A stretch of 64,000 nucleotides of DNA from Desulfomicrobium apsheronum (lineage in GTDB: Bacteria > Desulfobacterota > Desulfovibrionia > Desulfovibrionales > Desulfomicrobiaceae), in contig NZ_FORX01000001.1 of the NCBI RefSeq assembly GCF_900114115.1, positions 407,071-471,070 of the forward strand. Direction: 5' to 3'. The notes under the pieces are model-generated. The model did not search any database and was not told where the DNA came from. It saw only the letters and a program-made list of their open reading frames with translations. Positions within the stretch are counted from its first letter, which is position 1; every line of letters starts with the position of its first letter. The translations under genes and the position numbers were made by a program. Below, one piece after another: positions 8,319 to 16,207 of this stretch.

Positions 8319-9620
8319 TCAAAAGTACACGCCAAGGCCTGGCGTGATCCATTCGTACGATTCTTCAAGACTGGGCTGATGCAGGCTCGCCGTGGCCGGA
8401 TCAGCTTCAGGATGCTGAGCGACGGTGTCCGCTGTCGGCCTGGCGGGATGGCGTTCCAAAAACACAGCGAAATCCACGGAGATTGGTATCTCCCGGTGCT
8501 GGAACTCCGGGTTGGCCAGGGGGCGCACAAAGGCGGCCGCGTAGCTCGGGCGGCCTGCACGGTTCATTCCGAGCAGGTCTGCTTCCTCCTGGGCTGGCGG
8601 GTTTGAACCGGCCTCCGTCGCGGCCACAGCCGTCGCAGGGGTACGAATGAAGCCGTTCTCAGTCAGCAATTCACCATTTTCAAGCAGGCGCACTCCAAAT
8701 CTCCTGCGGCTTGCTGCGGCCTGAAAGCGGTATTTGTAGACAAAGGAGCAGTAATTGACAGCAAGTTCCAGCTTGTTTGCGGCCGCATGGGCCACGAGCC
8801 CGAGGGCGCAGAGCTCCGACTCCAGCACAGTGACCTTGGGGCCATGAATGTACGTATAATCATGTTCAAGCAAATGTCTGGCATTGTGGGGGGTGAGGCG
8901 CAGCTGGTGCAGGTTCAGATGCGAAACTCCGACCGTCGACAGTTCGGGCAGCAAAGCCTCAAGGAGTCCGGCTTCTTCCGGCACGGCGGGAATTTCCACC
9001 GTGACTGTGGCCACGATGCCTGCTGCCTGACGCACGAATTTGAGGTCATAGTCCGTGGCCCCGATGTCGAAGCGGATCTCGTTCAGCCCGGCGGCCGCAA
9101 GTCTGGCGAGCTTCTCTTCCGTGACCAGCATGCCGTTGGTGTAGAGCCAGATGTGCAGTGCCGGGTCGCAGGTGCGGCGCAAGCTCTGCACGAAGGCGAG
9201 ACTCTTGTCGAAGTCCAGAAAGGGTTCGCCGCCACTGACGCTCGCTCCTGCGAATCCGAAAAAGCGGACATAGTCGGCGTAGTCCTGGGCGCGATGGAAC
9301 GGCACGCTCCCGGACATGGGCGGGTCATCCATGTTTTGGGGCGTCGGACAGTAGAAGCACCGCCCGTTGCATCGGCCGCTGATGAACAGGCAGGACCATG
9401 CCATTCCCGAGCACTGCAGGCATCCCGGTGACAACGCGCCGTGATGGATCTTGGTCCCAAGGCACGACACGCTGACGCCCGGCGCTTGCAGGAGTTGAAT
9501 TCGTTCCTGATTCGCCAGCCTGGCGCGTTCCTCGGTGATCCAATTGATGTAATTGAAGATGGGGCCGTATTCACGGGCGTTCATCTCGATAAAGTGGTCT
9601 CTCGTCTGTTCATCGTTCAT
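8319..9620 (-). CDS. Radical SAM domain protein
   Basis: A 433-residue protein with the radical SAM cluster motif C-N-G-R-C-F-Y-C (Cys-x3-Cys-x2-Cys) at about residues 84-91 and a following GGEPF motif. An N-terminal extension carries two extra Cys in CLQCSG just ahead of the cluster, and YCP follows it. It would bind a [4Fe-4S] cluster and cleave SAM; the substrate is not evident. Residues after about 335 are a low-complexity tail rich in Ala and Pro. It starts at ATG 9620 after AGGAGA, between tunR upstream and a lipoprotein gene downstream, all on the minus strand. Confidence 0.88.
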   Translation of the reverse strand: MNDEQTRDHFIEMNAREYGPIFNYINWITEERARLANQERIQLLQAPGVSVSCLGTKIHHGALSPGCLQCSGMAWSCLFISGRCNGRCFYCPTPQNMDDPPMSGSVPFHRAQDYADYVRFFGFAGASVSGGEPFLDFDKSLAFVQSLRRTCDPALHIWLYTNGMLVTEEKLARLAAAGLNEIRFDIGATDYDLKFVRQAAGIVATVTVEIPAVPEEAGLLEALLPELSTVGVSHLNLHQLRLTPHNARHLLEHDYTYIHGPKVTVLESELCALGLVAHAAANKLELAVNYCSFVYKYRFQAAASRRRFGVRLLENGELLTENGFIRTPATAVAATEAGSNPPAQEEADLLGMNRAGRPSYAAAFVRPLANPEFQHREIPISVDFAVFLERHPARPTADTVAQHPEADPATASLHQPSLEESYEWITPGLGVYF

Positions 9621-9663
9621 GGGATCAATGTCTCCTGGTTAAGACGATGCGACCTTGGACGGG

Positions 9664-10752
9664 TCAATCGACCCGTAGAATGGTGGCGTAACTGCCGAAA
9701 ACTGCCCAGACAGCGTCCCTTTCCTGCAGCTCAAGACGGCGCAGGCTGTCAGTGGTCGTGATCACGCACAGCTCCGTGTCCGGGCCGATGCGCAGCAGGT
9801 ACTCGGTGTTGACCCGGCCGCGCTTGATGCGGGTGATGACGCCGGGGATGCGATTTTCAGCTGTGCAGAGAGGCTCGTTCTCAGTTTTGTAGAGGGTCAC
9901 CCAGGGCGCCTTGACCTCCACCGTGGCCAGTCGCCCGGTCTTGAGTCCCAGACGGTGCAGGCTGTCCAGGGTGATGACCGAAGAGATGATCTGGCCGTCA
10001 AGGGTGGTGAGCTCGACCTCGGCCTGGATGTCGGCGGGACGAATGCCCGTGATTTTACCGAAAAAGGAATTGCGTGCGCTGGTCTTGCGGTGGCTTTCCC
10101 GTTGCAGGAAGGACGAGGTGATGACTCGTATCTCGTCTTCGGAAAAGGATACGTAGGCGGAGGTCAGGTTGGGCGTGGAGTGCCCGAGATACATTTGTAC
10201 GGCGGGCAGGGGCATGTTGGACTGCATCAGCTCCACCCCCCTGGACTTGCGGATCATTTCCGGACTGCCAAGGTTTTTGGGAAAGCCGCAGGCCAGGGCC
10301 CGTTCATAGAATTTGCGCCGAACAAAGGCGGGGTCAACGCCGAGCGTCTGCCCGGCAGTGTTGCGAAAGGCTTCATCGGTAAACAGGTCGCGGATTTCCA
10401 GGGCCAGAGCGTGCGCCAGGGGCACGGATCTGACCTGTTCCGGAATGGATTTGCCGAAAGTCACGATCAGGCGGTCATGGTCGATGTCCGACAGGGGGCT
10501 AAGGTCCAGCACCTCGTGCAGTTTGGCTCCGGTGTGGCGGATGAGCAGAAAGATGAGCAGGATGCGCTTGCGGGATATGGTCACGTCCGCGCGTTTGGAA
10601 TCTTTGGCCCAGGTCCGGAATTCGCGCTCCAGGTGTTCAAGCTGCAGGGAGTCAAGACAGGGCAGGCCTTCCTCGACGATCCTGCCATGATCGGCGTGTC
10701 TGGAGGAGGGGCGGGGGGCTGGATTGTGCGAGGCTTTCATGATCTCCATCAT
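9664..10752 (-). CDS. tunR: TunR-type tungstate-responsive regulator (integrase fold plus Mop/TOBE domains)
   Basis: A 362-residue two-part protein. Residues about 40-220 have the tyrosine-recombinase fold (RHTGAKLHEVLDL, then MYLGHSTPNLTSAYVSFSE). Residues about 228-360 hold two Mop/TOBE-like repeats (NSFFGKITGI and NRIPGVITRIKRG, each followed by a typical TxDS segment), which bind molybdate or tungstate. The box I Arg is Lys and the box II His-x-x-Arg is not intact, so it should bind DNA rather than recombine it. The architecture matches TunR of sulfate reducers, which controls Tup and Mod transporter genes; tupABC lies 7 kb away. Starts at 10749 or 10740 are also possible. Confidence 0.85.
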   Translation of the reverse strand: MMEIMKASHNPAPRPSSRHADHGRIVEEGLPCLDSLQLEHLEREFRTWAKDSKRADVTISRKRILLIFLLIRHTGAKLHEVLDLSPLSDIDHDRLIVTFGKSIPEQVRSVPLAHALALEIRDLFTDEAFRNTAGQTLGVDPAFVRRKFYERALACGFPKNLGSPEMIRKSRGVELMQSNMPLPAVQMYLGHSTPNLTSAYVSFSEDEIRVITSSFLQRESHRKTSARNSFFGKITGIRPADIQAEVELTTLDGQIISSVITLDSLHRLGLKTGRLATVEVKAPWVTLYKTENEPLCTAENRIPGVITRIKRGRVNTEYLLRIGPDTELCVITTTDSLRRLELQERDAVWAVFGSYATILRVD

Positions 10753-10828
10753 GAACTGATGGGTGGCTTGAAGGCAAGCGTCTATTTTGGGTATTGCGCT
10801 GTGTTGTTTTTGCGGAACTACTCCGCGT

Positions 10829-10947
10829 CATCCCCTCGGCAATGCCACGTCAGCCTTTTGGCATAACGATGCGTCTGCTCCCGGTAGGTTCATGCGTCAT
10901 CCCTCCGGCATCGCGACGTGTCATCCCCGCGAAGGCGGGGATCCAGG
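10829..10947. repeat. REP-like repeat cluster upstream of tunR
   Basis: A core palindrome (GTCATCCCCGCGAAGGCGGG onward, 10920-10947) is preceded by two similar direct repeats of about 24 bases starting GTCATCCC and ending near ACGT (10829-10852 and 10896-10919). The same preceding segment plus core occurs at 46750-46800, so the unit extends beyond the palindrome. No gene is seen between 10753 and 11374. Confidence 0.75.
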
Positions 10948-10987
10948 TTTTGTGTGGGGAGGTTCGGTTTTTTCGTCTGGCCTGCGA

Positions 10988-11162
10988 GGTGGGGCGGGTT
11001 GGCCCGGTCAGGCCGCCTCGAAACTCCCTCGCGGGCCTCGTACGGCTGAATCGTTGCGTGCAGGACCAACGAGGGTGGCGGGGTGGCTAGCAACGATTCT
11101 GCCAACGATGCCTGGCTCAGTCAGACAGTCGAAGCAACCTGCCCGGACCAACCCGCCCCACC
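10988..11162. repeat. 175-bp palindromic repeat element, copy 1
   Basis: The ends are inverted repeats of 34 bases (10988-11021 against 11129-11162) with 29 matches; the outermost GGTGGGGC is matched exactly by GCCCCACC. The interior is shared with the copy at 46513-46687, including CTCGCGGGCCTCGTACGGC and two ATCGTTG-type segments in inverted orientation. Both copies are exactly 175 bp and both are followed by a GTCATCCCCGCG repeat about 80-90 bases further on. It contains no plausible gene. Confidence 0.8.
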
Positions 11163-11242
11163 ACGGCACTGCGTGATATTCTCGGTATTGCTGATGCGTG
11201 GGCGTAGCAAGCTGTGCGCGGTCTCTTGGGCATTACCGAGGA

Positions 11243-11270
11243 GTCATCCCCGCGAAGGCGGGGATCCAGG
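11243..11270. repeat. REP-like palindrome, second in this spacer
   Basis: A 28-base copy of the GTCATCCCCGCGAAGGCGGG repeat, identical to 10920-10947 and ending ATCCAGG. It lies 81 bases beyond the 175-bp element. Confidence 0.8.
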
Positions 11271-11337
11271 CTTTATGTGGAGGAGATGCTCGGTTTTTTG
11301 GGGCGGAAGAGGAGAGCGTTTTATTGCGATGCGGCAT

Positions 11338-11366
11338 AAAAAAAGGCCCTTCGAGTGAAGGGCCTT
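11338..11366 (-). terminator. Terminator of the second tRNA-Asn gene
   Basis: AAGGCCCTT (11343-11351) and AAGGGCCTT (11358-11366) form the stem; the A run 11338-11344 is the T tract on the minus strand. It is nine bases beyond the tRNA 3' end. Confidence 0.82.
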
Positions 11367-11374
11367 GAAAAGTC

Positions 11375-11450
11375 TGGCTCCCCGGGACAGATTTGAACTG
11401 CCGACACGGTGGTTAACAGCCACCTGCTCTGCCAGCTGAGCTACCGGGGA
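11375..11450 (-). tRNA. tRNA-Asn (GTT), copy 2
   Basis: Identical over all 76 bases to the gene at 7492-7567, including the encoded CCA and anticodon GTT, and on the same strand. The identity continues for only about two bases past the 5' end and then the flanks diverge, so the two copies form a 78-bp direct repeat about 3.9 kb apart. Confidence 0.97.
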
Positions 11451-11491
11451 ATGCGCGTGAGGAGCCTCTTTAGGCAAAGAGGGCTGCTCTG

Positions 11492-13942
11492 TCAACAGGT
11501 TTGAGCGGCGGCTCGAATTTTTGTCTGGTTCGCTTCCTCGGTTTTGCCTTGCTGTTCCAGGGCCGTGATCAGCACTTCCCAGAAGGCGGGGACATCGGTT
11601 TTGAGGTGCACGCTCTGCCGGGCCAGGGATTCGGCGATTTCCGGATCGTCGCCGCGCTCCAGATAGATCGTGGCCAGAAGGTGGAAGGAGTGGGCGTCCT
11701 GGGGATTGGCGGTGATGGCCTGGTGCAGGTATTCGCGGGCCGTGTCGCGGTCGTCGCGGCGAAAAGCAAGCCTGGCCAGGTAGCGGTAGGCCAGATTGTG
11801 CGTGGAGGCGAGGTGCTCTCCGTCGGACATGGCCCGGACCTGCTCGTAGAGGTTCCAGGCGCGCTCGAAGTCCCCTTCCTCTTCCGCCATGAGGCCGAGC
11901 CGGATCATGGCGTAGACGTGGTCGGGCTGGATTGTAAGCACCTGCTCGAAGGCCTGCCGGGCGGCCACGGGATCTCCATCCTTGAGACAGGCGCAGCCGA
12001 AATTGTAGAGCGGCATGATGTGATCGGGATGGAGGGCGATGAGGTCTTGAAAGATGGTTCTGGCCGTGGCGTATTTGTTCAGCCTTGCATAGCAGACTCC
12101 AAGGGAATTGCGGGCCAGCAGGTTGCCTTCGTCGACGGTCAGGGCTTTCTTGTATTCGGCGATGGCGTCGTAGGTTTCGCCCTGGGCGAAAAGGCGGTCG
12201 GCGCTGATGTTCAGCGAGACCGAGTCGAAGCAGGCAATTCTCTCGTCGTGCAGGAATTCGGCGTGATCCAGGGCCTTGCGCGCATTCTCCAGGATGTCGG
12301 AACGCGTGTAGTCCAGAAAGGGGAAGGCCGCGATGCCGACGGATTTTTCCAGTCCGGCGAAGCGCTCGTCCTCAAGTAGTTCGCGCACCATGCGCAGGCA
12401 TTCTTCCTGATCCAGCCCAGGTACATGGTAGATGATGCAGTTCACGCTGAACCGTCCGCCAAGGGCTTCCGGTCCGAACAGGGTTTCGACCCGCCCGGCG
12501 AGGGTCTGGAAGAACTGTTCTTCCTTCATCTTGTCCATGGGCGTGCGTTCGGCATGGGGAGTTTCAAGACGCATGAGCACCATGCAGAAACTCTTTGCCT
12601 GGCCGCGGACGGATTGCCAGGCCTGCAGAAAGTCCCGGTAGGGATAGAGGCCGGTGAGGGGATCTTTTTGCGGAGTGCGGTCGCCGGGCTGGACTTCGCG
12701 CTGTTCCATGCGTCCGGCGTGGTCGTCGAGCAGGGTCAGCTTGTCGCCCTTCTCCACGGTCCAGTTCGGATCGCTCTGCACCAGCACTTCGGCGATGGAC
12801 ATCTCGTCCTGCACTTCGACCAGCGAAATCTCTGCCTTGTACATGGGTGGGTAGTGGCCGAAAATCGCGTCGCCCTGTGTCCCGACAATGGTCTCGCTGC
12901 CGTTGAACTTGCGGGACCAGATCAGGAAGCGTTGCCCTTCGTGGGCGTCCATGCTCCGGCCGAGGTTAATGACCAGACGGTTCATGGGCATCACGTCAAG
13001 GACCACGCCGCCCTGGGTGAGGATCTGCCGGAAGGAATAGATCTGGGAGCGGCCGCCGGCCTTGGCGGTGCTCAGGGCTTTTTCGGCTTTTTCCAGAATC
13101 AGCCAGGCCTGCTCCTCGGGAGCTTTTTGGAACTGCGCGCCCTGAAGATCCTGTGGATAGTTCACGTATCCGATACTGGCCGAAACGCCGACATCCTCGC
13201 GCAGGGGCGTGAAGCGGGCCGTGACCCGGGCCAGTTCGGCACCGAGGCTCACCGCCAGCTCGCTCATCCTGGCGCGGGAGGCTTGCGGCCAGAGCACGCC
13301 GAAGGAGTCTCCGTCCAGACGGCAGACCAGGGTCTGTTTGGGGCAGACGGCCCGCAGACGCTCCGCTGCCAGAACCAGGATTCTGTCTCCGAAGTTGTGT
13401 CCGAAATTGTCGTTGATCTGGCGGAAGCGGTCCAGGTCCAGGATGATGAGGCCGAAGCAGGCGCTGTGCCCTTGCAGGGAGTCGTCGGCCATGGCCTCCG
13501 GGCCGGGCATGATGGCGCCGACGATGCCGGAAATTTCCCGGATCAGGGCCTGGTGCATGCAGTGGCGGTTGAAGAGGCCGGTCAGGGGATCGGTGATGGC
13601 CGATTTGCGAATCTTGATCTGCTCCAGGCACAGGGAAGCCATGTGCGGCAGAAATGGCAGTGCCCGGGCTGTTTCCTCGGGGTTTACGCCCCGGGCTTCA
13701 AAGATCGCGAGCAGTCTGTCCGAATGCGTCAGAGGCAGCGAGAGACGGTCATTCTCCAGCGCCGCGCGTCCGAAAGGATGCACCGGGTCCGCTTCCATGT
13801 CTTCTGGTGTTTTGGCCGGAAACATGAGGCTGTAGGAGGAAAAGGGGATGATGGCCCTCAGGGCTGTCTTGAGCAGGGGCTCGTATTCGATGATGTCTTG
13901 TCTGCGCAGCGTGCCGGTCTCGATGGAAGTGGCCGTGTTCAT
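11492..13942 (-). CDS. Degenerate GGDEF protein with C-terminal TPR repeats
   Basis: An 816-residue cytoplasmic protein. A GGDEF-like domain begins at DPLTGLFNRH (about residue 117), but its signature reads RLDGDSFG, so the first Gly and the catalytic Glu are replaced and cyclase activity is unlikely. A second, more divergent copy spans about residues 410-560 (LGGRFSVNCIIYHVPG). Residues about 580-800 form five or six TPR repeats for protein binding. The ATG at 13942 is chosen because the frame upstream runs antisense through the metallo-hydrolase gene. No membrane segment is seen. It may be a scaffold or effector rather than an enzyme. Confidence 0.85.
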   Translation of the reverse strand: MNTATSIETGTLRRQDIIEYEPLLKTALRAIIPFSSYSLMFPAKTPEDMEADPVHPFGRAALENDRLSLPLTHSDRLLAIFEARGVNPEETARALPFLPHMASLCLEQIKIRKSAITDPLTGLFNRHCMHQALIREISGIVGAIMPGPEAMADDSLQGHSACFGLIILDLDRFRQINDNFGHNFGDRILVLAAERLRAVCPKQTLVCRLDGDSFGVLWPQASRARMSELAVSLGAELARVTARFTPLREDVGVSASIGYVNYPQDLQGAQFQKAPEEQAWLILEKAEKALSTAKAGGRSQIYSFRQILTQGGVVLDVMPMNRLVINLGRSMDAHEGQRFLIWSRKFNGSETIVGTQGDAIFGHYPPMYKAEISLVEVQDEMSIAEVLVQSDPNWTVEKGDKLTLLDDHAGRMEQREVQPGDRTPQKDPLTGLYPYRDFLQAWQSVRGQAKSFCMVLMRLETPHAERTPMDKMKEEQFFQTLAGRVETLFGPEALGGRFSVNCIIYHVPGLDQEECLRMVRELLEDERFAGLEKSVGIAAFPFLDYTRSDILENARKALDHAEFLHDERIACFDSVSLNISADRLFAQGETYDAIAEYKKALTVDEGNLLARNSLGVCYARLNKYATARTIFQDLIALHPDHIMPLYNFGCACLKDGDPVAARQAFEQVLTIQPDHVYAMIRLGLMAEEEGDFERAWNLYEQVRAMSDGEHLASTHNLAYRYLARLAFRRDDRDTAREYLHQAITANPQDAHSFHLLATIYLERGDDPEIAESLARQSVHLKTDVPAFWEVLITALEQQGKTEEANQTKIRAAAQTC

Positions 13943-14065
13943 AATTGACCCCGGTTGTTTTTGAAGCCATTGCCTCATGCCGGAATCCTTGTCCAGAAAG
14001 CAGAATTGTGTTTTGGGCCGAAGCTGGCTACATCTTGGGCTCAAAAATTTCCAAGGGAGGAATTG

Positions 14066-14695
14066 ATGCTCAAAGTTACCGTCATGCCGCTTGGCCCGCT
14101 GGATACAAACTGCTACGTCGTGCACTCGGACCGTGAGGCCGTGGTTATCGACCCGGGGGGGGAGGCGCAGGAAATCCTGTCGTTTCTTGCTTCCGAAGAA
14201 GTCAGCCTGACCGCGATTCTGAACACGCACCTGCATTTTGACCATATCCAGGGCAACGCGGACCTGGTCGCGGCCACGGGGCTCCCGGTCATGGCCAGCG
14301 TCAAGGATGGATTTCTCCTGGAAACGGAACTTGGCGGCGGCGGAATGATGGGCTTCCCGCGCACTCCGTCCTTTTCGTTCACGCCGCTGGAAGAAGGCGA
14401 GCTGCCCCTGCTCGGCACGACATGCCGGGTGCTGGCCACCCCCGGGCACAGTCCGGGCAGTCTGTCCTTCTATTTCGAGGAACTGGGCTCGGTTTTTGTC
14501 GGTGATCTGCTTTTTTACCGCTCCGTCGGACGCACCGATTTTCCCGGAAGCTCGGAGCGGGAGCTGATCCGTTCCGTGCGAACCAATATATTCACCCTGC
14601 CCGAGGAGACGGTGGTGTATCCCGGCCACGGGCCCGAGACCACCGTCGGTCAGGAAAAGCTCAACAATCCGTTTTTTACCGAATTCATCCGTTAG
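14066..14695 (+). CDS. MBL-fold metallo-hydrolase (glyoxalase II-like)
   Basis: A 209-residue metallo-beta-lactamase-fold enzyme. It has THLHFDH (the T-H-x-H-x-D-H metal motif, about residues 55-61), a second His in TPGHSPGS, the bridging Asp in VGDLLF and the last His in YPGHGPETT. This pattern and length match small glyoxalase II-like hydrolases, which cleave thioesters such as S-lactoylglutathione; the real substrate is unknown. The ATG at 14066 follows GGGAGG. It starts a tightly packed operon; the next gene begins nine bases after its stop. Confidence 0.92.
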   Translation: MLKVTVMPLGPLDTNCYVVHSDREAVVIDPGGEAQEILSFLASEEVSLTAILNTHLHFDHIQGNADLVAATGLPVMASVKDGFLLETELGGGGMMGFPRTPSFSFTPLEEGELPLLGTTCRVLATPGHSPGSLSFYFEELGSVFVGDLLFYRSVGRTDFPGSSERELIRSVRTNIFTLPEETVVYPGHGPETTVGQEKLNNPFFTEFIR

Positions 14696-14703
14696 GAGTG
14701 GCC

Positions 14704-14931
14704 ATGATCCCCGAAGGCGAACATGATTTCCGCGACAAGTGCTGACACGTGGGAGTGGATGCCAGTTGGCAGCTGCGCTTCAGCCGTACGGACAGGCAGG
14801 TTTTTTGGGTCAAGCCGGGCGTGGTGCCCCAGCTTGAGAACGCTCTTTATGTGGAAACCGACTGGACCCTCAGCCTGAGCGAAGTCGGCGAATTCGTGCG
14901 TGCGGAATTCGTTCGCAAGCCACGTTCATGA
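14704..14931 (+). CDS. Candidate small selenoprotein (in-frame UGA at codon 14)
   Basis: A 75-codon frame with one internal TGA at 14743-14745. The ATG at 14704 has a strong AGGAG site five bases upstream and the frame ends in an ATGA overlap with the next gene, so both ends look like a real gene. Translation gives MIPEGEHDFRDKC, then the UGA codon, then HVGVDASWQLRFSR and about 48 more residues. A SECIS-like hairpin lies just downstream of the UGA. If read as Sec, the protein has a Cys-Sec pair, suggesting redox chemistry next to a flavodoxin-fold protein. The alternatives are a nonsense mutation, or initiation at GTG 14749, which has no ribosome site. I know no family for it. Confidence 0.6.
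14751..14781 (+). promoter_or_regulatory. SECIS-like hairpin downstream of the in-frame UGA
   Basis: TGCC (14760-14763) pairs with GGCA (14768-14771) across an AGTT loop; pairing continues outward through GGGAGTGG and GCTGCGCTT with two A-G mismatches and several G-U pairs. The loop begins 18 bases after the UGA and has a G in its first two positions, as described for bacterial SECIS elements. It has not been folded by software. Confidence 0.5.
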
Positions 14932-15488
14932 CTGAACCTCTGATCATGTCCATGAGCCCCCGGGCGGGGGGGAACAGCGATCACGCCGCCGCTCTTTTCG
15001 CGCGCAGTCTGGACCAGCCCCCTCGGCCCGTGTTTCTGCGGGATCATCGCATGGAACCCTGCACCGGATGCGGGTTCTGTTCCGAGGACGGATTGTGCAG
15101 AATTGGCCCGGATGGGGCGGAGGAGCTTTTTTCGCGGCTTGACCACGCCTCCGGACTGGTCCTGACCGCGCCGGTCTATTTTTATCACCTGCCAAGCCAG
15201 GCCAAAGCCTGGATCGACCGTTCCCAGTCCAGATACATGGCCAGACAAAACGGCCTGCGTGTCCCGAAGGCCGAGCGCCGGGCCTATGTCGTGCTGGTGG
15301 CGGGGCGGACACGGGGCGAGAATCTTTTCACGGGAATCATGCCGACCTTGCGTTATTTCTTGCAGATTTTTGATTATCGCATCGAAAAGACTCTCTTTCT
15401 GCGCGGCCTGGACGGAGCCGATGACTTTTCCCGGGACCGCGCGGCCGAGGACGCCGTGCGCGACCTGGCCGGGAGCAGCGGATGGTAG
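14928..15488 (+). CDS. Flavodoxin-fold NAD(P)H-dependent FMN reductase-like protein
   Basis: A 186-residue protein with the flavodoxin-like fold: an N-terminal SPRAGGNSD phosphate-binding loop for FMN and the LTAPVYFYHLPSQAKAWIDR segment that follows the isoalloxazine site. A C-T-G-C-G-F-C motif near residue 46 could bind a metal or an iron-sulfur centre, as in iron-sulfur flavoproteins. It likely transfers electrons in the cytoplasm. It overlaps the candidate selenoprotein gene by four bases (ATGA) and comF by seven. Confidence 0.85.
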   Translation: MTEPLIMSMSPRAGGNSDHAAALFARSLDQPPRPVFLRDHRMEPCTGCGFCSEDGLCRIGPDGAEELFSRLDHASGLVLTAPVYFYHLPSQAKAWIDRSQSRYMARQNGLRVPKAERRAYVVLVAGRTRGENLFTGIMPTLRYFLQIFDYRIEKTLFLRGLDGADDFSRDRAAEDAVRDLAGSSGW

Positions 15489-16207
15489 GGGCGGGACTTG
15501 CGCGCGGGCTGGCTGCCGTGCTGCATGCGGCTGGTCGCCGCTGCCAATTTTGCGCGGCGGTGCTCGAACATGCAGGCGATTTTCCTCTGTGCCCAGCCTG
15601 CCGGGCACTCCTTGCCCCGCGTGTCGGGGGGTACTGTCCCGACTGCGGCATCTGCTACGAGGACTCCGCCGCACCCGCATATTCATGCCTCGCCTGTCGC
15701 CTGGGCAAGCCCCCGTGGTCGGGAGTGGCTTTTCACGGACCCTACTCCGGAGCCCTGCGCGATCTTATCCATCAATACAAGTTCAATCACGATCACGGCC
15801 TGGGGCTGCTGCTGCGCGACTTGATCCGCCAAGCCTGGGACAGACACCGACTGCCCCGCCCCGACTGCGTCGTGCCCGTACCCATGCTGCCCGCAAGGGT
15901 GCTAGACCGAGGCTTCAACCAAAGCGCCGAGCTGGCGTGCATGCTCGGCAAGGTTATCGGCATAGCTCCTCTTCTTCGCGGTCTGTGCAAGATCCGGGAT
16001 ACCAGGGCCCAGTCGAGCTTGGGCCGGGCCGAGAGGCATCGCAACGTCGCGGGCGCTTTCGAGGCGGCCATGAATCTGTCCGGTAGGCATGTTCTGCTGG
16101 TCGATGACGTCATGACCACGGGGGCGACCCTGACGGCCTGCGCAAAGGCCTGCCTTGCCGCCAAAGCGCGGCGAGTGGACATTTTTTTTCTGGGCAGGGC
16201 GGTATGA
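15482..16207 (+). CDS. comF: ComF family phosphoribosyltransferase-like protein
   Basis: A 241-residue ComF homologue. The N-terminal double zinc-ribbon has Cys pairs at CQFC, CPAC, CPDC and CLAC. The C-terminal part has the PRPP-binding motif [14 protein letters not shown] and the ComF segment [10 protein letters not shown]. ComF proteins assist DNA uptake in naturally competent bacteria, though many non-competent species carry them. It overlaps the genes on both sides. Regulation or function with the neighbouring sensor kinase is not evident. Confidence 0.9.
   Translation: MVGAGLARGLAAVLHAAGRRCQFCAAVLEHAGDFPLCPACRALLAPRVGGYCPDCGICYEDSAAPAYSCLACRLGKPPWSGVAFHGPYSGALRDLIHQYKFNHDHGLGLLLRDLIRQAWDRHRLPRPDCVVPVPMLPARVLDRGFNQSAELACMLGKVIGIAPLLRGLCKIRDTRAQSSLGRAERHRNVAGAFEAAMNLSGRHVLLVDDVMTTGATLTACAKACLAAKARRVDIFFLGRAV

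Noticed and set aside
9664..10752. Active phage-type integrase beside a tRNA gene
   Set aside because: The fold is that of a tyrosine recombinase, but box I Arg is Lys and the box II His-Arg pair is not intact, and two Mop domains are fused to it. This fits the TunR regulator rather than an integrase.
13943..14629. N-terminal extension of the GGDEF-TPR protein
   Set aside because: The extension is antisense to the metallo-hydrolase gene, whose motifs are intact; the internal ATG at 13942 fits the domain start.
14749..14931. A 60-codon gene starting at GTG after the TGA
   Set aside because: There is no ribosome site before this GTG, whereas the upstream ATG at 14704 in the same frame has AGGAG; the full frame through the UGA is preferred.
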